DNA of 64,000 nucleotides from Roseburia intestinalis L1-82 (GTDB taxonomy: Bacteria; Bacillota; Clostridia; Lachnospirales; Lachnospiraceae), in NCBI RefSeq assembly GCF_900537995.1, contig NZ_LR027880.1, positions 4,195,501-4,259,500 on the forward strand, given 5' to 3'. The stretch's first letter is position 1. Each line of letters begins with the position of its first letter. Position numbers and translations under genes: made by a program. Under the pieces are notes generated by a model. The model saw only the letters and a program-made list of their open reading frames with translations. It ran no database searches and was not told the DNA's origin. Below are positions 28,347 to 36,886 of this stretch, piece by piece.

Positions 28347-29228
28347 CTATTGTAATGAAAGTGTTACCGTCAATACTCCACCCGATGCAGATGCCTGGAT
28401 CAGAAGCGGTTGTGAAAAAGTATTGGTAAACTTAAGGTCTTTGCTCGTTCCTGCGATCGCTGCATCATATCCTGCCGGAAGATATATTACCGGCAGTGAA
28501 TGCGGATAACGCTCGGTTGCAGGAAGACCTGCATGCAACATTGCAGCGTAAAGTGTCGATGATACCTGGCACACACCTCCACCGGTTCCCGTGCCGACCG
28601 TTCCACTGATATAGATCGGTGCTACAACATAACCGTTCGCTGATGTACGCGGCAGAATAGTCGAGCTAAAGGAAAATGATTTTCCCGGCTGTACTACAAC
28701 ACCATTGATGCGGGCTGCTGCCAGCTCTACGTTAACAGCTCTCGGAACTGTCGCATCATATTCTGTTGTACAGGTACCGATCACATTGCCCTGTACCGTG
28801 GCAGTATCCGTTGTAGCTGCATCAGTAACAGTAGCAGCGGATACACTTCCTGTTCCGCCTCCGTCTCTGCCCTCTGCCTTACCACATGTCACATAATGGC
28901 GGCAATATGCTGCCATGTCGTCACCAAATGCCTGCTGCAGATCTGCGTATTTTGCCCGGTATGCCTGTGGATTGAAATCCGCAGAACAGCTTCTTCCTTC
29001 TCTTAATCCGTAATTTACAAAATGATTAAAAAGTGCTGCTTTATTATTGCCAAAAGCAGCGGCTACATCCGGATATGCACTGCGGTAATAATCTGCATCA
29101 AAAACTGCCTGATATGCGCTGCGTTCTGCCGCTGTTGCAGCTTCAGTAAACGCCGGGTTCGTCATCAGAAGCCCTGCACATGCCACAACCGCCAACATCT
29201 TTTTCGTCCAATTTTTTCTTTTTATCAT
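28347..29228 (-). CDS. Secreted VanW-domain surface protein with N-terminal YYxxxYPDV repeats
   Basis: 293 residues. A signal peptide (basic KRKNWTKKM, then MLAVVACAGLLMTNPAF) is followed by two repeats of about 45 residues, FDADYYRSAYPDVAAAFGNN and FNPQAYRAKYADLQQAFGDD, each ending in GLREGR or GKAEGR; such repeats occur on surface proteins of gut Clostridia. After an Ala/Thr linker comes a VanW domain: INGVVVQPGKSFSFSSTI, GGGVCQVSSTLYAAMLHAGL and ERYPHSLPVIYLPAGYDAA. VanW lies in some glycopeptide-resistance clusters, but its biochemical role is unknown. Here no van genes are near, so no resistance role should be assumed. Probably cell-wall associated. Confidence 0.85.
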   Translation of the reverse strand: MIKRKNWTKKMLAVVACAGLLMTNPAFTEAATAAERSAYQAVFDADYYRSAYPDVAAAFGNNKAALFNHFVNYGLREGRSCSADFNPQAYRAKYADLQQAFGDDMAAYCRHYVTCGKAEGRDGGGTGSVSAATVTDAATTDTATVQGNVIGTCTTEYDATVPRAVNVELAAARINGVVVQPGKSFSFSSTILPRTSANGYVVAPIYISGTVGTGTGGGVCQVSSTLYAAMLHAGLPATERYPHSLPVIYLPAGYDAAIAGTSKDLKFTNTFSQPLLIQASASGGVLTVTLSLQ

Positions 29229-29329
29229 GGTATCCTCCCCGTGATTTTACTCTTTATCTGGTACTATAGATATGGATTCATCATATCAGACATGACAAAA
29301 TTATACAATAGTGCTCTTTCACAATCCGT

Positions 29330-30592
29330 TTATGCTTTCTCCCCCTCGTACACCACATTTCCATCAATGATCGTATACAAAATATGAGTATCCACGGCAA
29401 ATGGATTTTCCCCCGTCAACACGAAATCCGCATCCTTTCCCGCCTCAATACTTCCGACACGGTCTTCGATTCCGATATGTTTCGCTGCATTGATCGTGAT
29501 TGCCTTTAACGCATCAAATTCACTTAACCCGTTAAATACCGCCCTTCCTGCGCAAAGTGCCAGATAGCGCTCCTCGATCACCGGGGAATCCGTAATGATA
29601 GAAACCTGACATCCCGCTTTTGCAAGTGCCGCAGGGGTATGAAATCCTTTGTGGCGCAGTTCATATTTGGTTGCATGTCCAAAAGATGGGCCCACCGCAA
29701 CCGGAAATCCTTCCTTTGCAAGATCATCTGCGATCAATGCTCCGTCCGTTGTATGATCAATCCGAAGATCCACATGAAATTCCTTTGCAATGCGGATTGC
29801 GGTGTAGATATCATCGGCGCGGTGCGCATGGGCTTTTAACGGCATCTCGCCGCGGATAACTGGAAGAAGCGCCTCCATTTTTGCATCGTAAGCAGGCATC
29901 TTTGAAAAATCCACCTTCCTATCCGCGTCTGTTTTCTGCGAATCGTCCATCACTTGTTCCTGTGCCTGTTCCATCTCAAGTTCATTCCAGCCCTCCGGAC
30001 AGCCGGCAGCGTGTAATTTTGTGTCATATATTTTTGCCTTTGTGAGTGCCTCCCGCAGCTTCGCGGCAACAGACATTCTCGAATAAACACCTTTTTCCTT
30101 ATAACAGTTTTTCGGATTCTCACCGAAAGCGATCTTCATGGCTGTTTTTTCTTTGACTAACATGTCATCCACACGCTTTCCGTAAGTCTTGATGGCGCAG
30201 AATGTTCCGCCAATGACATTTGAGCTTCCCGGTCCGGTGCACACACAGGTCACACCGCCTTCGCGTGCCATCTGGAAAGTCTCATCCTGCGGATTGACTG
30301 CATCCACCGCGGAGAGCTGCGGTGTCACAGGATCCCCTGATTCGTTATAATCCTCGCCGGCAAATCCGGTCGCATACCCGTCTAATCCCATGTGACAGTG
30401 CGCATCCACAAATCCCGGATAAACATCGATCCCGGTTGCATCGATCACATCCGCGTCATTGATGATCTTCCCCTCTAAGACCGGTGCGATCTTTTTTATT
30501 TTTCCATTCTCCACTAAAATATCTGCCACAAATGGCTCTTCCTCTATGGCGTTGTGGATCGTTCCCTGTTTGATCAGTAAGTAATTGCTCAT
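29330..30592 (-). CDS. Amidohydrolase family metal-dependent hydrolase
   Basis: 420 residues. The amidohydrolase pattern is complete: the strap strand at both ends (ADILVENGKIKKIAP at the start), the metal-binding HxH in YPGFVDAHCHMGLDG near residue 63, LKAHAHRADDIYTAI, LRIDHTTDG, and the late Asp in VSIITDSPVIEE. The end ITINAAKHIGIEDRVGSIEAGKDADFVL is typical for the imidazolonepropionase / dihydroorotase-like branch. It should hydrolyse a C-N or cyclic amide bond in the cytoplasm; the substrate is unclear. An extended -10 promoter lies upstream, so it is probably monocistronic. Confidence 0.88.
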   Translation of the reverse strand: MSNYLLIKQGTIHNAIEEEPFVADILVENGKIKKIAPVLEGKIINDADVIDATGIDVYPGFVDAHCHMGLDGYATGFAGEDYNESGDPVTPQLSAVDAVNPQDETFQMAREGGVTCVCTGPGSSNVIGGTFCAIKTYGKRVDDMLVKEKTAMKIAFGENPKNCYKEKGVYSRMSVAAKLREALTKAKIYDTKLHAAGCPEGWNELEMEQAQEQVMDDSQKTDADRKVDFSKMPAYDAKMEALLPVIRGEMPLKAHAHRADDIYTAIRIAKEFHVDLRIDHTTDGALIADDLAKEGFPVAVGPSFGHATKYELRHKGFHTPAALAKAGCQVSIITDSPVIEERYLALCAGRAVFNGLSEFDALKAITINAAKHIGIEDRVGSIEAGKDADFVLTGENPFAVDTHILYTIIDGNVVYEGEKA

Positions 30593-30708
30593 GTGTGCCT
30601 CCTGTTTTATGTCCGGTGACTGTAAAAATCCTGTTTACCGTTGTTTTGATCAGAATCCGCATTTTGCGCCTTTCTGTCTTACATAATTAATTCCCATATC
30701 ATACCAAC

Positions 30709-30717
30709 ATTATACCA
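30709..30717 (-). promoter_or_regulatory. Extended -10 promoter for the amidohydrolase gene
   Basis: On the minus strand TGG directly before TATAAT (TGnTATAAT), with no good -35. It lies about 120 bases before the start at 30592. The 338-base gap 30593-30930 otherwise holds the two hairpins that end the fru operon. Confidence 0.4.
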
Positions 30718-30787
30718 TGTATTCTTTTTATCCGGCTCCTCATTTTCCATATACAGGAAAAACCTTGTGATTATGCCCAAAATCACA

Positions 30788-30829
30788 CAAAAAAATAGGC
30801 ATAACAGCAGCGTTTCTGCTGTATATGCC
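30788..30829 (-). terminator. Second terminator behind the fru operon
   Basis: Hairpin with arms GGCATA-CAGCAG and CTGCTG-TATGCC (30798-30829), followed on the minus strand by TATTTTTTT. It is a back-up to the hairpin at 30882-30919. Confidence 0.65.
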
Positions 30830-30881
30830 CATTTCACCGCACAACTGACAATCATGCCGATACCTTATAGCGTTATCCTGC

Positions 30882-30919
30882 AAAAAAGGATCTGCATGCG
30901 AATCATACGCTGCAGATCC
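30882..30919 (-). terminator. Terminator of the fru/pts operon
   Basis: GGATCTGCA / TGCAGATCC with an inner GCG/CGC extension (30888-30919), followed by TTTTTT on the minus strand, 12 bases after the ptsI stop. The stem contains a CTGCAG site. Confidence 0.85.
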
Positions 30920-30930
30920 CTGATGCACTT

Positions 30931-32556
30931 TTATTTCACTGACAAATCCGTATTCCTGATCTTATCCCTGATCCGAAGGATCATGGACGGTGATACGGAA
31001 AGCTCGTCAAATCCCATCCGAAGGAACGTCTCTGTGAGCGTTTCATCCGCGCCAAGCTCACCGCAGATGCCAACCCAGCATCCTTCCTTATGTCCGTTAT
31101 CCACAACCATTTTTAACATCCGAAGGACTGCTTCATGGTGTGAATCATAAATATTATCCAGTTTCGGATTCTGCCTGTCGATTGCAAGTGTATATTGTGT
31201 CAGATCGTTTGTCCCGATCGAAAAGAAATCAACCTCTTTCGCTAAAAGATCACTGATCATAACTGCCGCCGGTGTCTCGATCATAATACCGAGTTCCACA
31301 TCCTTATACGGAATACCGTCGGCATCAAGTCCCGCTTTCACTTCCGCAATGATTTCTTTGATCTTTTTCACCTCATTTACGGAAATGATCATCGGGAACA
31401 TGATCGCAATCGTTCCATAATAGCTGGCACGGTAGATTGCCCGAAGCTGTGTCTTAAAAATTTCAGTGCGGTCGAGGCAGATCCGGATCGCACGGTAACC
31501 CATTGCCGGGTTTTCTTCTTTCTCAAGGTCAAAATAACCGACCTGTTTATCTGCTCCGATATCAAGTGTACGGATAATAACTTTTTTACCCGCCATATTT
31601 TCCGCAACTGTCTTATATGCTGCAAACTGCGCTTCTTCTGTCGGGTAATCCTCCGACTCTAAATAAAGGAACTCACTCCGGAACAGTCCGATTCCACCCG
31701 CATCATTGGCAAGTACATTTGCCACATCGGAAACACCCCCGATATTGGCATAAAGATTGATCTTCGTTCCATCCTTTGTGATATTTTCCTTACCCTTTAA
31801 TTCCTGAAGCAGACGTTTCTTCTGCTCATTTTCTTCTTTTAACTTCCGGTATTCCGCTTTCGTATCCTCATCCGGTTCTACGAAAAACTTTGCATCAAAT
31901 CCATCCACGATACCGAACTGTCCGTCCACGCCCTCTTCCGGAAAATCAACTCCGATCAATGCCGGAATATTCATGGTTCTCGCTAAGATCGCCGTGTGGG
32001 AATTGGTGGAACCGTGACGTGTTACAAAAGCAAGTACTTTTGATTTATCAAGCTGCACAGTCTCACTCGGTGCAAGATCATCCGCTAAAAGGATAAACGG
32101 TTCATCACCGCTTAAGCCTGCATCGCCGTTTCCCTGTAAAATAGAGATCACGCGATTGGAGATATCTTTGACATCCGCCGCACGTTCTCTCATATAATCA
32201 TCATCCATCGCAGCAAACATCTGCGCAAAATTATCTCCGGTGGAAGCAACTGCAAATTCTGCATTGACCTGCTGGGTTTCGATCATGTTTATGATCGACT
32301 CTACATAGTCGAGATCATCCAGCATCATCTGGTGCATCTCAAAAATTGCCGCATTGACTTCACCGACTTCCCTGACTGCTTTTTCATAAAAAACACCAAG
32401 CTGCCTTTTGGCTTCTTCTTTTGCATCCTCAAAACGTTTTTTTTCTGCTTCTATATCCGTTATCTTTGTTCGTTTTACTGCGTTATCCGTCTTATGATAG
32501 ACAGACAGTCTGCCCATGGCAATTCCGCCGAATACACTTTTGCCGTGCAGTTCCAT
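30931..32556 (-). CDS. ptsI: PTS enzyme I (phosphoenolpyruvate-protein phosphotransferase)
   Basis: 541 residues from the ATG at 32556 (GGAGG eight bases upstream; the ATG 15 bases earlier has no ribosome site). The N-terminal HPr-binding domain is followed by the phospho-histidine loop RHGSTNSHTAILARTMNIPA near residue 185-205. The PEP-binding barrel contains FRSEFLYLESEDYPTEEAQF, RTLDIGADKQ, GYRAIRICLDR, GIMIETPAAVMISD, the FSIGTNDLTQYTLAIDR signature and the active Cys in WVGICGELGAD. It takes phosphate from PEP and passes it to HPr. Last gene of the operon, 46 bases after ptsH. Confidence 0.96.
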   Translation of the reverse strand: MELHGKSVFGGIAMGRLSVYHKTDNAVKRTKITDIEAEKKRFEDAKEEAKRQLGVFYEKAVREVGEVNAAIFEMHQMMLDDLDYVESIINMIETQQVNAEFAVASTGDNFAQMFAAMDDDYMRERAADVKDISNRVISILQGNGDAGLSGDEPFILLADDLAPSETVQLDKSKVLAFVTRHGSTNSHTAILARTMNIPALIGVDFPEEGVDGQFGIVDGFDAKFFVEPDEDTKAEYRKLKEENEQKKRLLQELKGKENITKDGTKINLYANIGGVSDVANVLANDAGGIGLFRSEFLYLESEDYPTEEAQFAAYKTVAENMAGKKVIIRTLDIGADKQVGYFDLEKEENPAMGYRAIRICLDRTEIFKTQLRAIYRASYYGTIAIMFPMIISVNEVKKIKEIIAEVKAGLDADGIPYKDVELGIMIETPAAVMISDLLAKEVDFFSIGTNDLTQYTLAIDRQNPKLDNIYDSHHEAVLRMLKMVVDNGHKEGCWVGICGELGADETLTETFLRMGFDELSVSPSMILRIRDKIRNTDLSVK

Positions 32557-32602
32557 GCCCGTTACCTCCATTTTAGATTTTTATTTCTGTTTTTATCAAT
32601 TT

Positions 32603-32860
32603 TTACAGATTTGCTTTCAAAAATGCCTCGATTGCAGCACTTGCTGCCTCTTCATTCTCTCCATCGGTGCAGACTGTGATCTCCTCGCCGCATTTTACAC
32701 CAAGTCCCATAACTCCAAAAATACGTTTTGCATCTGCTGCTTTTCCATCTTTTGCAATGGTAATGCTGCATGGAAATGCGGCTGCTTCCTTTACAAGTGC
32801 GCCTGCCGGTCTTGCATGGATTCCCCCTTTGTCTGTGATCACGTATTTAAATTCTTTCAT
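32603..32860 (-). CDS. ptsH: HPr phosphocarrier with Arg instead of Ser at position 46
   Basis: 85 residues from the ATG at 32860. The catalytic His15 sits in GGIHARPAGALV and should accept phosphate from enzyme I. The regulatory-site segment reads ADAKRIFGVMGLG where other Gram-positive HPr proteins have KSIMGVMSLG: the residue aligned with Ser46 is Arg (codon CGT, read on the minus strand), and the later Ser is Gly. This HPr therefore cannot be phosphorylated by HPr kinase at that position, so it should not act as the CcpA corepressor. It sits between fruA and ptsI. It may be a fructose-operon-specific carrier, like FruB-type HPr domains; the genome should encode another HPr. Confidence 0.93.
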   Translation of the reverse strand: MKEFKYVITDKGGIHARPAGALVKEAAAFPCSITIAKDGKAADAKRIFGVMGLGVKCGEEITVCTDGENEEAASAAIEAFLKANL

Positions 32861-32967
32861 GATTTTCTCCTTTCTTTGTACATAACACATTGTTTTATGA
32901 TTACATATTCACAGGCTCTATATTGTTGCAACATAAAGCCTGCGATTTTAATTACCTTTTCCGTTTC

Positions 32968-34905
32968 CTATCTTTTTGATACATCCTTCTTTAAAAGTCC
33001 AAGGATCACGCATCCTACAACAGAACCAACTGCCAGTGATATGAGATATAACAGCGGATGGCCTACGGTTAAGAATACGAAGATTCCACCATGTGGTGCC
33101 ATTAATGTGCAGTTAAATGCCATGGATAATGCTCCTGCAACTGCGGAACCAATGATACAGGACGGCAGCACACGCAATGGATCCGATGCTGCAAACGGGA
33201 TTGCTCCCTCTGAGATAAAGGAAAGTCCCATAACAATGTTTGTCGGTCCTGCTTTTCTCTCTTCTTCGGTAAATTTGTTTTTAAAGAACATGGTTGCAAG
33301 TGCGATTGCAAGCGGTGGAACCATACCACCGACCATAACAGCTGCCATGATATTGTAATTGCCTGCTGCGATAGATGCGGTACCAAATACATATGCTGCT
33401 TTGTTTACCGGGCCACCCATATCTACGGACATCATTCCGCCGAGCAGTGCGCCAAGCAGGATTGCCTTTGCACCATTCATGCTGTTTAATCCGTTGTTGA
33501 TCATAACGTTTAATGCTCCGATCGGAGGCTCTACCACATAAGTCATGATCACTCCGATCAAAAAGATACCGATTACCGGATAGAGAAGCATTGGCTTGAT
33601 ACCCTCTAAGCCTTCCGGCAGTTTCTCAAACAGTTTCTTTAACAGACGTACCAGATAGCCTGCAACAAAACCTGCAACGAGAGCTCCAAGGAATCCGGAT
33701 GTTCCGTTTGCTGCGATTGCTCCGCCGACAAAACCGACCGCAAGACCAGGACGATCTGCAATACTCATTGCGATAAATCCGGCTAAGATCGGAAGCATAA
33801 ATCCGAATGCAACACCACCGATCGATTTAAACATTGCCGCCATCGGTGTGATCGTACCAAAGTTTGAACGCTCATCAAATGGAAGGCTGTTTAAGTCAAC
33901 TGCAAAACCATCGATCAGAAATGCGATCGCAATCAGGATACCACCGCCGATAACGAACGGTAACATATGGGAAACTCCATTCATCAGGTGTTTGTAAATC
34001 TGGTGTCCAACGCTGTCAGATTCTTCCTCACTGTCTGCTGCCTGACTGCTTCCCTTCGCCTGATACAATGGAACATTGCCGTTTAACGCTCTGTCTAACA
34101 ATTCTTCCGCCTTACTGATTCCATCAGAAACCTTACACTGGATCACAGGTCTGCCTGCAAAACGATCCATCGGAACCTGTGTATCCGCTGCAACAATAAT
34201 ACATGCAGCCTCTGCAATTTCAGCTTTTGTCAATACATTTTTGGCACCGCCGGAACCTCTTGTCTCAACTTTCACACGGCATCCAAGCTCTTTCGCTTTT
34301 TTCTCAATATTTTCTGCCGCCATATAAGTATGTGCGATTCCGTTCGGGCATCCGGTTACAGCGAGGATCAGCTTTCCATTCTCTGTGTTTTTCTCCTCTG
34401 CCGCATTCTTTGTATCTGCGCTGTTCTTTTTCTCTTCTTCGGCATCTTTCTCAGCTTCCGCGCGGTCGATCACACTTAAAAATTCCTCAACCGTCTTTGC
34501 ATTGCGAAGTCCGCTTGTAAAATTCTCATCCATCAGAAGAACAGATAACTTGCTAAGTACATCCAGATGTACGTTGTCTTCCGTATTTGGTGCTGCGATC
34601 AGGAAGATCAGGCTGACCTTTTCTCCATCTAATGCATCAAAATCCACCCCGTCTTTGATGACCATTGCTGCAAGACCAGGTCTGCTGACTGCATCTGACT
34701 TGCAATGTGGAATGGCGATTCCCTCACCAATTCCGGTTGTTCCTTCTTCCTCTCTGGCGTATACGCCCTTGCGGTACTTCTCAACATCGTTGATCTTTCC
34801 GCTCTTAGCCATCAATGCAACCATTGCATCAAGGGTTTCGTTCTTTCCAGTGACTTTGCCATTTAAGTCAATACTCTCTACGGCAAGTAAATCCCTGATT
34901 TTCAT
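32968..34905 (-). CDS. fruA: Fructose PTS transporter, fused EIIA-EIIB-EIIC
   Basis: 645 residues from the ATG at 34905 (AAGGAGG eight bases upstream, provided by a repeat element). EIIA (1-150) has the phospho-His in EGIAIPHCKSDAVSRPG. A Glu/Lys/Asn linker follows, then EIIB (about 178-280) with the phospho-Cys in AVTGCPNGIAHTYMAAENIE. EIIC (about 310-640) has about nine membrane segments, for example HMLPFVIGGGILIAIAFLID and the GGMMSVDMGGPVNKAAY segment typical of fructose EIIC. It imports fructose as fructose-1-phosphate, which FruK then phosphorylates. Domain order A-B-C is usual for Firmicutes. Confidence 0.95.
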   Translation of the reverse strand: MKIRDLLAVESIDLNGKVTGKNETLDAMVALMAKSGKINDVEKYRKGVYAREEEGTTGIGEGIAIPHCKSDAVSRPGLAAMVIKDGVDFDALDGEKVSLIFLIAAPNTEDNVHLDVLSKLSVLLMDENFTSGLRNAKTVEEFLSVIDRAEAEKDAEEEKKNSADTKNAAEEKNTENGKLILAVTGCPNGIAHTYMAAENIEKKAKELGCRVKVETRGSGGAKNVLTKAEIAEAACIIVAADTQVPMDRFAGRPVIQCKVSDGISKAEELLDRALNGNVPLYQAKGSSQAADSEEESDSVGHQIYKHLMNGVSHMLPFVIGGGILIAIAFLIDGFAVDLNSLPFDERSNFGTITPMAAMFKSIGGVAFGFMLPILAGFIAMSIADRPGLAVGFVGGAIAANGTSGFLGALVAGFVAGYLVRLLKKLFEKLPEGLEGIKPMLLYPVIGIFLIGVIMTYVVEPPIGALNVMINNGLNSMNGAKAILLGALLGGMMSVDMGGPVNKAAYVFGTASIAAGNYNIMAAVMVGGMVPPLAIALATMFFKNKFTEEERKAGPTNIVMGLSFISEGAIPFAASDPLRVLPSCIIGSAVAGALSMAFNCTLMAPHGGIFVFLTVGHPLLYLISLAVGSVVGCVILGLLKKDVSKR

Positions 34906-34916
34906 GCTTAAATCCT

Positions 34917-35077
34917 CCTTGTTTTGCGGAGCAAAATGTCTGCTATGCCTGCATAGCATGTGCCCTTGCAGGAGCAGAGGATTTTACTCCTTGTTTTGCG
35001 AAGCAAAATGTCTGCTATGCATGCTATGCCTAATAGCTTGCATAGCATGTGCCCTTGCAGGAGCAGAGGATTTTACT
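34917..35077 (-). repeat. Two tandem copies of an SD-associated intergenic repeat
   Basis: Copy A 34917-34988 (72 bases) and copy B 34989-35077 (89 bases) are head to tail. Both begin CCTTGTTTTGCG(G/A)AGC, continue AAAATGTCTGCTATGC, and end GTGCCCTTGCAGGAGCAG AGGATTTTACT on the plus strand. Copy B has about 17 more bases inside the central GCTATGC / GCATAGC hairpin. A second hairpin TTTTGC-GAA-GCAAAA lies at one end. Read on the minus strand, the end AACAAGG joins AGGATTTA to form the ribosome site of fruA. The array fills nearly the whole fruK-fruA gap. A third copy lies at 48692-48743. Confidence 0.9.
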
Positions 35078-35081
35078 CCTC

Positions 35082-35999
35082 CTACTTAAATATGCCTTTG
35101 TTTTTATCTAAAAGCGCCAAAACTTCCGGTTCTGTTGCCAGTTCCTCGGAAAATGCCGATGCACTTCCAGTACAAACCCCCATCTGGAAAGCTTCTTTAT
35201 AGCTTCCCGTCTTTAAATAACCTGTTACAAATCCGGCTACCATGGAGTCCCCGGCGCCAACCGAATTGACGACCTTACCCTTTGGTGCCTCCGCCTGAAA
35301 GATGCTGCCGTCTTCAGCAACCAGCACTGCTCCGTCGCCAGCCATGGAAACGAGGACATTTCCTGCACCCTTTTCCTGCATCTTCTTTGCGTAAGTGATC
35401 ACATCTTCTTTTTCTGTTATTTTCACACCGAAAATCTCACCAAGCTCATGATTATTCGGTTTAATTAAAAACGGATGATACTGTAATACATTTACGAGCA
35501 GATCTTTTGTCGCATCCACAACAATCTTTAAATCCTTATCTGCAAGATATTTCATGATATCCATGTAGATGGTCTGCGGCATCACATCCGGGATACTTCC
35601 CGCCATAACCAAAACATCTCCATCTGAAAGCCGATCCAGTTTTTCATAAAGTGTTTTTATGTCAGCTTCTGATATCGCCGGTCCCTGTCCGTTGATCTCA
35701 CTCTCCTCGTCGGAACGCATTTTTACATTGATCCTTGTCATTCCTTCTTTTACCGGAATAAAATCCGCCCGGATTCCTTTTTCCCTGATCAGACGCTCCA
35801 GTTCGTTTCCGGTAAATCCGGCATAAAACCCAAGTGCCGTGTTCTCCAGTCCAAGATTTTTTAACACCATGGATACATTGATTCCTTTTCCACCCGGAAA
35901 AATCTTCTCCTCTGATGTCCGGTTGACCATTCCGCAGGTGAAATGCGGAACTGTCACAATGTAGTCCAGTGATGGATTAAATGTAACAGTGTAAATCAT
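35082..35999 (-). CDS. fruK: 1-phosphofructokinase (PfkB family)
   Basis: 305 residues; AAAGGAG precedes the ATG. It starts MIYTVTFNPSLDYIVTVPHF as FruK/LacC enzymes do. Motifs: sugar-binding and PfkB signature 1 in FPGGKGINVSMVLKNLG, and the catalytic Asp in VNSVGAGDSMVAGFVTGYL near residue 250. It makes fructose-1,6-bisphosphate from the fructose-1-phosphate delivered by FruA. Second gene of the operon, 57 bases after fruR. Confidence 0.95.
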   Translation of the reverse strand: MIYTVTFNPSLDYIVTVPHFTCGMVNRTSEEKIFPGGKGINVSMVLKNLGLENTALGFYAGFTGNELERLIREKGIRADFIPVKEGMTRINVKMRSDEESEINGQGPAISEADIKTLYEKLDRLSDGDVLVMAGSIPDVMPQTIYMDIMKYLADKDLKIVVDATKDLLVNVLQYHPFLIKPNNHELGEIFGVKITEKEDVITYAKKMQEKGAGNVLVSMAGDGAVLVAEDGSIFQAEAPKGKVVNSVGAGDSMVAGFVTGYLKTGSYKEAFQMGVCTGSASAFSEELATEPEVLALLDKNKGIFK

Positions 36000-36056
36000 T
36001 TTCTCAGTCTCCTTTCTGCTTTTCCCTCGTTTTTGTTCCGCAGGTCTTTGTATTTT

Positions 36057-36800
36057 TTATACTTCAATTACATTTTTACATTTACGGTACGCAGGTTTTG
36101 TAAGACCTGTCGTGATGACCTTTGCACTCTCAAACGGAGCAAATGTCACACTTGATATCTGATTGAACTTGCTGTCATCTGCTAAGATATAACATTCTCT
36201 GCAGTTCTCCATGGAACGTTTTTTTACGAGTGCTTCCTTCAGCTCCGGTGTGGAAAATCCACGCTGCACGCTGATTCCGTTTGCTCCCCAGAATCCCTTT
36301 GTAAAATTATATTTTTCAACCGAAGAGACCGCTTCCTCTCCAACGATTGCCTCTGTCACCGTCTTGAACTCGCCGCCAAGAATATATACCGTACAACCTT
36401 TCTGCGCAAGTTTTTTTGCATGTGTGATCGCATTTGTCACAAACACTGCCTGTCTGACCGTAATAAAATCGATCATCAGATCCGTCGTCGTACCTGCATC
36501 AATATAAACAAAATCTCCAGGTTCGATCAGCCCTGCCGCATATTTTGCGATCTTTTCTTTTGCACCTTTGTTCCGTTCTCTACGCTGCATGACTTCGTCA
36601 TCTTCCGTACTGTATAAGGTGTTTTTTAAAATCGCACCACCATGGACTTTAATGAGCTGTCCATTTGCGTCCAGTGTGTTTAAATCTCTCCGGATCGTTG
36701 ACTCTGATGCATCCAGTTCTGTCATAAGCTGCTGAACGGTCACGCTGCCCATACTCTCTAGTATGGATAAAATTCTTGTAAATCTTTCTTCTGTCAGCAT
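36057..36800 (-). CDS. fruR: DeoR family regulator of the fructose operon
   Basis: 247 residues from the ATG at 36800 (GGAGG seven bases upstream). The winged helix-turn-helix is MLTEERFTRILSILESMGSV followed by TVQQLMTELDASESTIRRDLNTLDANGQLIKVHGG. The sugar-phosphate sensing domain has the usual EKIAKYAAGLIEPGDFVYIDAGTTT, VTNAITHAKKLAQKG and ILADDSKFNQIS. The effector is likely fructose-1-phosphate. The gene is first in the operon and its promoter is surrounded by phased TGANNN half-sites, consistent with autoregulation. Confidence 0.92.
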   Translation of the reverse strand: MLTEERFTRILSILESMGSVTVQQLMTELDASESTIRRDLNTLDANGQLIKVHGGAILKNTLYSTEDDEVMQRRERNKGAKEKIAKYAAGLIEPGDFVYIDAGTTTDLMIDFITVRQAVFVTNAITHAKKLAQKGCTVYILGGEFKTVTEAIVGEEAVSSVEKYNFTKGFWGANGISVQRGFSTPELKEALVKKRSMENCRECYILADDSKFNQISSVTFAPFESAKVITTGLTKPAYRKCKNVIEV

Positions 36801-36817
36801 ATCTTTTCCTCCAATTT

Positions 36818-36843
36818 CATTCACAACCGTTCAAATTCGTTCA
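36818..36843. promoter_or_regulatory. Proximal FruR operator: three half-sites at 10-bp spacing
   Basis: Plus-strand CATTCA (36818), CGTTCA (36828) and CGTTCA (36838), which read TGAACG, TGAACG, TGAATG on the minus strand, exactly 10 bases apart. They lie between the promoter and the fruR ribosome site, so binding would block early transcription. Direct repeats of this form are known operators for DeoR-family regulators. Confidence 0.65.
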
Positions 36844-36857
36844 TCTTTGATAGCTTT

Positions 36858-36886
36858 ATTATATGATTCCATTCCGTCACAGTCAA
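36858..36886 (-). promoter_or_regulatory. Promoter of the fru operon
   Basis: On the minus strand TTGACT (36886-36881), a 17-base spacer, then TATAAT (36863-36858). Near-consensus sigma-A promoter about 60 bases before the fruR start. Confidence 0.8.

Noticed and set aside
28347..29228. VanW-domain protein as a glycopeptide-resistance gene
   Set aside because: No vanA/H/X-type ligase or dipeptidase is nearby; VanW domains are common on surface proteins of gut Clostridia.
32516..33358. 280-codon plus-strand frame opposite ptsH and fruA
   Set aside because: It is antisense to two clear PTS genes, has Cys- and Phe-rich composition, no ribosome site and no family features.
34917..35077. Repeat pair considered as a CRISPR array
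   Set aside because: Only two units, no regular spacers, internal hairpins and a link to ribosome sites; no cas genes.
34385..35089. 234-codon plus-strand frame across fruA and the repeat array
   Set aside because: Ser-rich mirror of the fruA coding strand; it only extends through the repeats by chance.
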